A DNA stretch of 17,842 nucleotides from Candidatus Komeilibacteria bacterium (GTDB lineage Bacteria > Patescibacteriota > Patescibacteriia > UBA1558 > 2-01-FULL-52-15), in NCBI GenBank assembly GCA_016204595.1, contig JACQKJ010000042.1, positions 1 to 17,842 on the forward strand, in the 5' to 3' direction. A program made the translations under genes and the position numbers. Positions 1 through 6,107 of this stretch are shown here, in pieces (positions within the stretch are counted from its first letter, which is position 1; every line of letters begins with the position of its first letter). The notes under the pieces are model-generated. The model had not been told where the DNA came from. It did no database searches and was given only the letters and a program-made list of their open reading frames with translations.

Positions 1-29
1 CTGCATCATGGTCTCGCGCCGAGCCTCGC

Positions 30-51
30 GACCCGTTCTACTGAACGGGTC
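30..51. repeat. Hairpin, 9-bp perfect stem with 4-nt loop
   Basis: GACCCGTTC at 30-38 pairs perfectly with GAACGGGTC at 43-51 around the loop TACT. No T-run follows on either strand, so it is not a standard intrinsic terminator. Together with the second hairpin at 79-98 it marks the left edge as structured non-coding DNA. Confidence 0.6.
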
Positions 52-78
52 CCCCGCTCCGGCTTTTCGAATCCAGAC

Positions 79-98
79 GCACAAGCGCACGCTTGTGC
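79..98. repeat. Near-perfect palindrome, 9-bp arms with 2-nt centre
   Basis: GCACAAGCG at 79-87 and CGCTTGTGC at 90-98 are perfect inverted arms separated by CA. It sits 28 bp after the hairpin at 30-51. Its function is unknown; a recombination site or an RNA hairpin are both possible. Confidence 0.6.
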
Positions 99-120
99 TT
101 CCCCCCATCAAAATCACTTC

Positions 121-331
121 GTGTATTTTGCTGGGAGTCGACGACGACGTTCGAACTTTTTGCCTGCCCGGCAAAAAACGCTGGCTCACTCGATTGATCA
201 AGGAAGCGTCGGCATTGCGACATACGGAAGACGGTCAGCGCATACTGGATAATATCAGATTCTTACGTCAGCGTTTTGAACCGGATGTCGTTACACAGCA
301 AAAGCGCTCCCACTTGGCAAAAACTGCCTAA
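121..331 (+). pseudogene. Remnant copy 1 of a repeated coding end (LGVxDDVRT family)
   Basis: An open frame ends at 331. Residues encoded by 131-292 (from LGVDDDVRT to FEPDVV) align without gaps to those encoded by 1877-2038. The two are both 162 bp, and I count about 34 of 54 residues identical. The frame is open leftward to an ATG at 8, but positions 1-120 are hairpin-rich and not shared with the other copies, so that N-terminal part is probably not genuine protein. The family is not recognised; the segment (basic, helical, RWL..LIKEASALR) looks like the C-terminal end of a larger protein. It could be a 5'-truncated gene whose body lies left of the window, or a scar. Seen: the homology. Inferred: remnant status. 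Confidence 0.5.
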
Positions 332-362
332 TCGACAAAGCCGAATGCTTCGACACCGCCAA

Positions 363-1373
363 TTATCTCCGCCTTATATGTGTTCTGTATTCACCCAGTG
401 CTTCTTGCACCTCTTGTTCAGTTAGCGACTTTATGCGTGGGACCAAGTCGTTGGAGTATTTCGTAAGGACACCCTCGATGGCCTTCCAACAGTATTTTGG
501 ATCTTTCTTGAAATCGTATTTATGACACACCGCTTGAAAGGTATTCGAAGTGAACTTTTTTCCATGTAGGTTTCCCACCTTCTTTAGCAATTCCTTCTGA
601 CGCAATGGATATGCAGTGTTCGGATCTCTGATTTTTGTAACAATCAGTGGGCCTACGTATTCGTTTCCTGAGATTTTTCCACTAACTCCGACTACCAAGT
701 CGGCCTTGTCTATCTTTTTCACCGATTCCAGAGCTACCTTAAATACCGTGAGCAGACGGCCTGCGTCGGCACCAGCATCATCAATCTCGCTGAGACTCGA
801 CGCTAATGTGCCAAGAAATTGTTTGGTGGCGGAGTTTTGTTTTCCGGTCCTCGCGGTCTTTGAGATATACGCAATAGGATCAATCGGCGGCTCAAGCCCT
901 AGCGGCATCAGTTGCCATGATATGTCTTTTTCGAGATCGATCTTGAACGTCTCCTTCATAAGATCCTTTAAGTTGACGATACTTGTTTGACCCAGTGAAT
1001 AAATAAGAACTCCAAAGTCACGTTCGTTATAGAAATGAACAGCGTTGTCCCTGTAGGTGCTAAGCAGTCTAAGATTGGCGCTTACCGGTAGGCGATCGAT
1101 CTTCTTTGGAAAAAACTTCTCCGCTTTCGCAAACGCATCCACCATTGATAAAGTTCTATACGGCTGCTTCCGCTTTTTAGGATAATAGATTGAGCCCTTA
1201 TTTTTCGACAGCAGAGCTTTTAGATAGAGCTCCCACGCAGTAAGTAGCAGAATGACAAAACATTCGTCGCGATATTTGAAACCAGGCTTGTTATAAATCT
1301 CTATTGCAGCGAGCAAAGCGCTCTGAGCGTTGCGAATGAGATGTCTCGATGAACCCCTATAATTCATGACCAT
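363..1373 (-). CDS. DUF3644 protein, possible HEPN-type RNase
   Basis: The 336-aa protein has the DUF3644 signature in its first 120 residues: AAIEIYNKP (22-30), a YRDE segment (34-37), then a hydrophobic helix with LLLTAWELYLKALL (about 42-55). It is followed by YRDNAVHFYN at 107-116. R108-D109-N-A-V-H113 fits the R-[N/D/H]-x3-H catalytic motif of HEPN ribonucleases, and an all-helical layout is plausible. The C-terminal half (about 200-336) is basic and not recognised; it contains VTKIRDPNTAYPLRQKEL, which could bind nucleic acid. DUF3644 proteins are often found in defence islands (family knowledge). RNase activity is inference from the motif. The start is ATG at 1373 behind an AGGG-like Shine-Dalgarno; ATG at 1367 is an alternative. 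It appears to be a solitary gene, transcribed toward the left edge. Confidence 0.8.
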   Translation of the reverse strand: MVMNYRGSSRHLIRNAQSALLAAIEIYNKPGFKYRDECFVILLLTAWELYLKALLSKNKGSIYYPKKRKQPYRTLSMVDAFAKAEKFFPKKIDRLPVSANLRLLSTYRDNAVHFYNERDFGVLIYSLGQTSIVNLKDLMKETFKIDLEKDISWQLMPLGLEPPIDPIAYISKTARTGKQNSATKQFLGTLASSLSEIDDAGADAGRLLTVFKVALESVKKIDKADLVVGVSGKISGNEYVGPLIVTKIRDPNTAYPLRQKELLKKVGNLHGKKFTSNTFQAVCHKYDFKKDPKYCWKAIEGVLTKYSNDLVPRIKSLTEQEVQEALGEYRTHIRRR

Positions 1374-1565
1374 TGGGCCCTGGGCACATTAAGAAGCATA
1401 CCAGGACCAAAATCGGAGCCCAAATGGAAATGAGATCAGCGTTCCCGAAAGTGGCAAGATGCAATGATATGCCAGAAGAGTACATTTCCACGTCTCTTGT
1501 TCTATACAGAATTCAGCGACAATGTCCGAGACCGGCGGTCTTTATCAGCTAACTGAACATCGAGT
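1374..1565. other. Intergenic, nothing recognised
   Basis: This stretch must hold the promoter of the DUF3644 gene on the minus strand. I see no convincing TTGACA/TATAAT pair, repeat or RNA gene in it. Confidence 0.4.
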
Positions 1566-1754
1566 ATGGATAACCGACTCGGATTGTTCAGGCTCATGAG
1601 TTTCCCCGAGCGAGATGAGGTTGAGCGCGGGCTCACCGTCTCCTTTGAGGATCTGTACGATGCAGCAGAAGGCATCCGTACGGAGACTCGTGAGCTTGAG
1701 GCGTTCCTCAATCGGCTCTTCCGTGGTGAAAACTACGGGAAGACGATCGAGTAA
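1566..1754 (+). CDS. Small hypothetical protein, 62 aa
   Basis: This is a short acidic, helix-prone ORF (SFEDLYDAAEGIRTETRELE at about 26-45) ending at 1754. Third codon positions are mostly G or C, and the composition looks protein-like rather than random. An in-frame TGA four codons upstream of ATG 1566 fixes the maximum length; ATG 1596 is an alternative start. No strong Shine-Dalgarno is visible. An antisense ORF covers the same bases on the minus strand but has an improbable composition. No family is recognised. It may be a free small protein or the end of a truncated gene, since remnant copy 2 begins about 50 bp downstream. Confidence 0.4.
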   Translation: MDNRLGLFRLMSFPERDEVERGLTVSFEDLYDAAEGIRTETRELEAFLNRLFRGENYGKTIE

Positions 1755-1758
1755 CTCA

Positions 1759-1798
1759 GGTGCGCGGTAGGCGCACCGGTTCGAGTCCGGTCCCTCAA
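1759..1798 (+). other. tRNA 3'-end-like segment (T-arm look-alike)
   Basis: ACCGG-TTCGAGT-CCGGT at 1775-1791 forms a perfect 5-bp T-stem with a consensus-like 7-nt T-loop. It is followed by CCCTCAA (1792-1798), which could be the 3' acceptor strand. No matching 5' acceptor strand (TTGAGGG), D-arm or valid anticodon arm precedes it, so this is at most a tRNA 3' fragment such as an attachment-site remnant. A hairpin GGTGCG/CGCACC (1759-1764 with 1772-1777) overlaps it and lacks anticodon-loop features. Confidence 0.3.
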
Positions 1799-1807
1799 CT
1801 TTGGTAA

Positions 1808-2047
1808 AACCGATTTTATGACTCAACTGAGTCACTATTCGGTCGCGCGCGCGTCAAGACGCGTGAATTTGCCGGACTGGGAGTCGTCGACGACGTTCGC
1901 ACCAAATGCCGTGTTGGCAACAGGCGTTGGCTCAACAAGTATATCAAGGAGTGCGCAGCGCTTCGCGACACGGAGGAGGGCCAGAAAATTCTTGCGAACA
2001 TCAGGACACTTCGCCTGAAGTGTGAGCCGGAGGTTGTTGCACTGTAG
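1808..2047 (+). pseudogene. Remnant copy 2 of the repeated coding end, intact 3' end
   Basis: A frame opens after a stop at 1805-1807 and runs to TAG at 2045-2047 without a credible start codon, so the 5' part of the gene is missing. The encoded segment contains DSTES, then REFAGLGVVDDVRT, GNRRWLNKYIKECAALRDT and RLKCEPEVVAL. Positions 1877-2038 match copy 1 (131-292) without gaps, and the 5' part from DSTES to DDVRT matches copy 3 (4337-4420). The parent family is not recognised. Its last 47 bases overlap, antisense, the end of the small minus-strand gene at 2001-2204. Confidence 0.55.
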
Positions 2048-2204
2048 GATGCGAAGAAGGGTCGCCGGGCAAAGGCTTTCGCAAGAGCCTGTGGAGCACG
2101 AGGAAGCGACGCGCCATCTCTCTCGCTTCCTCAATGGTGATCTCTTCTTCATAGGCTTCCTTGTAGATGCGCCGGAACTCCTCAAGTCGCTCGTTCGAGA
2201 TCAT
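2001..2204 (-). CDS. Small acidic helical protein, 67 aa
   Basis: The first 45 residues (ISNERLEEFRRIYKEAYEEE, then ITIEEAREMARRFLVLHRLL) strongly resemble a widespread class of small uncharacterised bacterial proteins with the pattern LxEFxxIYKEEFGEEIS..EA. From memory these are common beside mobile-element and phage genes; their function is unknown. ATG 2204 matches the usual start of such proteins; ATG 2237 (11 residues longer) and 2267 are alternatives, and no site has a clear Shine-Dalgarno. The last 20 residues are low-complexity (PTVQQPPAHTSG) and run antisense into remnant copy 2, so the natural C-terminus may have been replaced. It lies about 60-90 bp downstream of the helicase gene on the same strand and could share its transcript. 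Confidence 0.65.
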   Translation of the reverse strand: MISNERLEEFRRIYKEAYEEEITIEEAREMARRFLVLHRLLRKPLPGDPSSHPTVQQPPAHTSGEVS

Positions 2205-2293
2205 AGGTGAATAATGAGATTTGCTCAGGTCTTTCATAGACCCGAGATTTTGCCGTATCGGCAACAAAACTGTAGTTCCGTCTTTTACCGCAT

Positions 2294-4288
2294 CTACTTA
2301 CGTCGACGATGTTGGGTGTTGAGATACTGAAGGTAGCCGAGAAACTCATTTCGGCTGCCGAACGCCGTCTGTTTCCGTTCGCCTTTGGCGTACCGCGAGA
2401 AGTCCAAATTTGCATCGGGTAACTGGTCGAGAAATTTGTGCGGACGAACCGATCCGCCAGCCTTCAGCCCCGTAATGATGTGCAGCGACTTACGCGCCCG
2501 CGTCATGGCAACGTAAAACGCGTTCCTCGTCACCCAACCCATGTTGACGTTGTCGAAACCAATAATAATTACGTGATCGGCAGAAAGTCCTTTAGACCCA
2601 ACAATGGTCAATAGCTCAACGGCGGACATTTGTTTGACTTCGATTTCTTCTAGCTCGGCCGCTTCCTCCTCCTGATGCTCAATGGCGGCGGCTCGCTCTT
2701 TGTTGATCGCATCCTTTTCCAAGTCTTGCCGGAACAGCTTCAGACTCTCAATTTGGATTTGCGTCGCGAGAGCTTCGACTTTCTCGCCGATCGGCGCCTG
2801 AGATTCCAAGATGTCTCGAACATGTTTTGCTTTCTCCAACGCAGCCTGGATATTCTTGTCATCCACTGTCGAGAATGGCTTCCTTTCGGAAGTGCAGGTC
2901 TTCAGCAAAGCAAGAAATTCGTCCTTTCCGCCCTTCTCGTAGTGCAAGACCTTTCGAAAGGTAAAGTTGTTCGCTGGATAATTGGCCAGCGAGTAGTAGT
3001 TCAGGACCTTGTAATAGTCGTCGCAAAATTCTCGACGCTCCACACGATACGGTGCAATTAGTTTGAATAACTCATCCTTGGCGTCGTGTGGCTTGTAAAA
3101 ATCTACCGCTCTCGACGGAGACAAAATCAGGAGGTACGCATCCTTAGCTCTTCCGGCGGCCAAGTCCGCTTTGCGTTTATCAATATCCTCTTTATGGTCC
3201 TCGATGAATTTTCTGATGTAGTCGACCGCTGTCGTCGGCGCTGAGCAGCCAACGACCTGTACCTTCTGTGATGCGCCAGCCTCTGACATCGGCAAATAGA
3301 TCTTGCTTATGCATTCCGGCTCAGCCGACTGTTTTATGAAGTGGCTCGCTGCACAGGTGATATGGAAATCACATCGTCCGCAGAACGGCAGCATAGCATT
3401 CGCCACATCCGTATCGGCGTAGATTGCTCGTATCAATGATGCTCTGCCGGATTTAAGTGTTTCGTACAGAACTTGATCATCATCACCGACGATAAGCGTG
3501 CCTACCGAAGGTTGTGTAATTTCTTCCAGAAGATTTTCTTCAGAGGCATTGAAGTCTTGGTACTCGTCGAAAATAAAACACTGGTGTCCGTTCAAGGTCG
3601 GATTCTCAACAAGAGCCTCTCTGGCACGCAGTATGAGATCGCCGAAACCTGCTGCATTGTAGAACTGACAAAGTCTGAAGTACGTGCTTTTCAAATCGGT
3701 CCATTCTGCTGATTGGTCGAAATCATCATTGTGCAGCTGCTTTTCGAACTCCTTCCAAGAATAACGCTCGAAATCACCTTGACCGCTTAGCAGCAGCACA
3801 TCTCTCCAAACCATCAATTTCCAATCTTGCGCGATGATCCGAAAGTGTGGCGCGAACCGCCACTCGTTAGTGCCATGATTCTGCTCTACAACGCTGCGTG
3901 CGTACTTGTGCAATGTGAACACATCAGCTTGGCGTTTTTGCTCATCAGTTAGAGTTGTGTCGGTCTGAATATCTGCGTGCAAATCGGCCACCAATTTCCT
4001 GACAAAGCTCAAGGCCAAAATCCTCGCAGAACTATCTTGGGCGAGCCAAAATAGGATCCGTTGTTTAAAGAGGGTGCTTTTGCCAGTCCCAGGACCGGCC
4101 ACTATCAAGATTTGGTCTGCCGGATGCGATGCAATGGCCGCGGCATTTGCGTCCCGAAAAGCTTTCCGCTCTGCTGGTTTGAGCGAGTCGAGCGCCTTCC
4201 CTAGAGCATCTAGCTCTTGGTTCCCAAACGGCTGACCGTTCTCATTGATCAGATGCCGTTCTGTCATGCGGGCAACAATAGCTCGCAT
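2294..4288 (-). CDS. UvrD/REP-like SF1 helicase with four-Cys insert
   Basis: This 664-aa protein is an ATP-dependent DNA helicase or translocase of the UvrD/PcrA/RecB type. Visible motifs in order: Walker A GPGTGKST (65-72), Walker B DEYQD (241-245), motif III VGDDDQVLY (267-275), motif V TIVGSKGLSADHVIIIG (561-577) and motif VI FYVAMTRARKSL (591-602). Between motifs III and IV lies a cysteine cluster, C303, C306, C312 and C326, which may bind zinc or an Fe-S cluster. A charged, Glu-rich probable coiled coil covers about 520-555. At 664 aa it is near normal UvrD size, and no nuclease domain is seen. The next gene upstream is an Mrr-like nuclease, but 313 bp of remnant DNA separate them, so joint action is only inferred. 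The start is ATG 4288; ATG 4267 is an alternative. Confidence 0.85.
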   Translation of the reverse strand: MRAIVARMTERHLINENGQPFGNQELDALGKALDSLKPAERKAFRDANAAAIASHPADQILIVAGPGTGKSTLFKQRILFWLAQDSSARILALSFVRKLVADLHADIQTDTTLTDEQKRQADVFTLHKYARSVVEQNHGTNEWRFAPHFRIIAQDWKLMVWRDVLLLSGQGDFERYSWKEFEKQLHNDDFDQSAEWTDLKSTYFRLCQFYNAAGFGDLILRAREALVENPTLNGHQCFIFDEYQDFNASEENLLEEITQPSVGTLIVGDDDQVLYETLKSGRASLIRAIYADTDVANAMLPFCGRCDFHITCAASHFIKQSAEPECISKIYLPMSEAGASQKVQVVGCSAPTTAVDYIRKFIEDHKEDIDKRKADLAAGRAKDAYLLILSPSRAVDFYKPHDAKDELFKLIAPYRVERREFCDDYYKVLNYYSLANYPANNFTFRKVLHYEKGGKDEFLALLKTCTSERKPFSTVDDKNIQAALEKAKHVRDILESQAPIGEKVEALATQIQIESLKLFRQDLEKDAINKERAAAIEHQEEEAAELEEIEVKQMSAVELLTIVGSKGLSADHVIIIGFDNVNMGWVTRNAFYVAMTRARKSLHIITGLKAGGSVRPHKFLDQLPDANLDFSRYAKGERKQTAFGSRNEFLGYLQYLNTQHRRRK

Positions 4289-4336
4289 TCAGCAGAATTG
4301 CCAAAACGGTCTGGCACGACCTTGGTCCGAGAAGGT

Positions 4337-4640
4337 GACTCAACCGAGTCGTCATTCGACCACGATGTGTCAAGGCGTGTGAATTTGCCGAGCTGGGAGT
4401 CGTTGATGATGTTCGCACTAATAACACTAAGCATGACACGGCAATTGTCCCCGCTAAGCCGCTTCGACCAGCACAGAAATGTGCGTGGCTAGACAGCAAA
4501 TGGAAGGTGGCTAGACAGCAAATGGAAGGTGGCTAGACAGCAAATGGAAGATTGAAGGGCTGTTGGAAAATACGCGCTACTGGCCCGCTGATCAGCGAGC
4601 ATTATTTGCGCTCCAATTGAAAGTCATACACCTGCTTAAC
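4337..4640 (+). pseudogene. Remnant copy 3, frameshifted and repeat-expanded
   Basis: It starts with DSTES and continues to EFAELGVVDDVRT (through 4420), matching copy 2 at DNA and protein level. One base is missing between the two parts (11 bases here against 12 in copy 2 after the shared TTC), so the frame is broken. After DDVRT the sequence diverges from the other copies and stays open to a WLDSKWK motif at 4486-4506. There a 22-bp triplication interrupts it. Beyond the third unit the frame resumes as WLDSKWKIEGLLENTRYWPA and continues to a stop at about 4638-4640, inside the end of the antisense nuclease gene. If two repeat units (44 bp) are removed, the two WLDSKWK parts join in one frame. 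The family is not recognised. Confidence 0.5.
4485..4550. repeat. 22-bp tandem repeat, three perfect copies
   Basis: The unit GTGGCTAGACAGCAAATGGA+AG (22 bp) occurs at 4485-4506, 4507-4528 and 4529-4550 with no mismatch. Perfect identity indicates recent slippage or duplication. The extra 44 bp shift the reading frame of the surrounding remnant. There are no spacers, so this is not a CRISPR array. Confidence 0.95.
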
Positions 4641-6086
4641 TTCTAACACATTCACTACCTGGTCAGGCTCCACGTTCTTCCTGGCTTGTTCGATTTCCCA
4701 TTGCACATGCGGCTGTTGCTCATAGAGCTCGGCGAGCTTGATCTCGTATCTATGCGTGACCTCTAAATACGTTTTACTATTTCGATCGTCAGCACCCGCC
4801 ACGTATATTACGTCTGTAGGCTTGAGAAAGTCGTATTCGTCATTCAAATCGAAGAAGACTGTCCTCCCATTGTGCTTGAGGCGGCTCACGAGATGTGCCT
4901 CAAGCAAGATACTCTTGTCCTTGTATATCCTGCCAAATTGACGTTTGGAAAATTTTTTAGGGAAAACCTCAACGCGCTTGTAGTCCTCCACCGAGTACCA
5001 GCTATCGTGGTCACACCTAATGTGTTCCCAGAATCCGTCAAATGGCCCCATGTTGCCAAAGTCGACAAACAGGTGCGGGAATTTGTAGAGCGCATCACCC
5101 TGCTTATCAATGAACTGAAAATTCTGGTATAGTATGATTCCATCGAGAGCATACTTGCCTTGATGTGCTCTCGGCAAATGCTCCCAAAAGTGCTCTATGT
5201 TCTGTCTCAGCTCAAACGCTTCCTCACGCTCCTCTCGGTCGGCCGGCTTTCGGTAGATGAGATCCACCGCGGGCGCAAAGTCCCATTCCTTTGTCTTCTG
5301 ATTTATATAAGCGAAATGCTCTCGGATATTGAAGCGTATGCCCTCGGGATAAAACCGGCACGCAATGTACTCCTTCCACCGGGGTTGCTTGTCAAAAGCC
5401 GGATACTTGTCCTCGCGAGGGTAGTGCGTATCGTTGATATCCCGAAGCAGCACATGTGCAGATAACTCTGCATCGTGATTTTGACTACCAAGAACAACAT
5501 ACAGCTTGTTTTTGTTGTTGACCGTCGTCCGTATTTCAGTCACGCGCGTTCGTTTTCTGCTTACAAGCGATACGCCAAAAAAAGCGAAGAGAATGCGATC
5601 GTTCTTTGGCATGTAGAGCATATCTTCAAGCTCAGCTCTGCCAAAGAGATGAAATTCCTGGACACCTCGTTCTACGAGCGTAGAGCGAAACAAATCGTAT
5701 GCCCTTTTGGAGAAGTTCGCTGGCGCAGCGAGGATGTACCCATGTGGTGGATCATCTTCGTCTACGGCATCCTCGATGATCATCTTTATACGCGTTGGAC
5801 CCAATTCCTTCTCTCTTTTGCACTGGATCATCCAGCGATCGCCTTCTAGGGCCAACGATTGATCTTCTTCTGCCTCGGCGTCGACATCCGAGGGGGCTCT
5901 GTCAAACCTTTTTTCGAATGCTCGAATATCGTAGCCATCATCGCCACCACTTCGTCCTGTCGCTTCAATTGTCTGCCAGTCACGATAGTCGTAAATGAGG
6001 TCCCTCACGAGATCCTCGAAGCGATGTGGTTCAAGAGCTTCAAACTGAAGCGGTGCGTATGTTCTGGTAGCGTGGACTTTGCTCAT
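4602..6086 (-). CDS. Mrr-like PD-(D/E)XK restriction endonuclease
   Basis: The N-terminal about 170 residues form a restriction-endonuclease (Mrr_cat-like) domain: FEDLVRDLI (23-31, E24), then GRSGGDDGYDIRA (44-56, D53 as metal ligand), a linker, WMIQCKRE (85-92, K90 catalytic, Q88 typical of Mrr) and GYILAAPANFSKRAYDLF (116-133). Such domains cleave DNA, often modified DNA. Residues about 175-494 form a second, unrecognised, aromatic-rich domain (HFWEHLPRAH, DFGNMGPFDGFWEHIRCDHD) that could be a specificity or sensor module. The start ATG 6086 lies 21 bp after the E1 stop on the same strand, with no room for a strong separate promoter, so it probably belongs to the Ubl operon as its last gene. 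The role as an effector of that system is inference. Confidence 0.75.
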   Translation of the reverse strand: MSKVHATRTYAPLQFEALEPHRFEDLVRDLIYDYRDWQTIEATGRSGGDDGYDIRAFEKRFDRAPSDVDAEAEEDQSLALEGDRWMIQCKREKELGPTRIKMIIEDAVDEDDPPHGYILAAPANFSKRAYDLFRSTLVERGVQEFHLFGRAELEDMLYMPKNDRILFAFFGVSLVSRKRTRVTEIRTTVNNKNKLYVVLGSQNHDAELSAHVLLRDINDTHYPREDKYPAFDKQPRWKEYIACRFYPEGIRFNIREHFAYINQKTKEWDFAPAVDLIYRKPADREEREEAFELRQNIEHFWEHLPRAHQGKYALDGIILYQNFQFIDKQGDALYKFPHLFVDFGNMGPFDGFWEHIRCDHDSWYSVEDYKRVEVFPKKFSKRQFGRIYKDKSILLEAHLVSRLKHNGRTVFFDLNDEYDFLKPTDVIYVAGADDRNSKTYLEVTHRYEIKLAELYEQQPHVQWEIEQARKNVEPDQVVNVLEVKQVYDFQLERK

Positions 6087-6107
6087 ATGGAATCGGACAG
6101 GTGGTCT

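Noticed and set aside
8..120. N-terminal coding part of the ORF starting at ATG 8
   Set aside because: The DNA is dominated by two strong hairpins and has no counterpart in the other copies of the remnant.
1690..1800. Complete tRNA gene
   Set aside because: Only a T-arm-like end is present; no 5' acceptor strand, D-arm or anticodon arm with U33 could be found.
4485..4550. Possible CRISPR array
   Set aside because: The three 22-bp units abut with no spacers, and no cas gene is present.
5475..5849. Plus-strand ORFs inside the Mrr-like gene
   Set aside because: They are shadows of the nuclease catalytic domain, whose motifs are on the minus strand.
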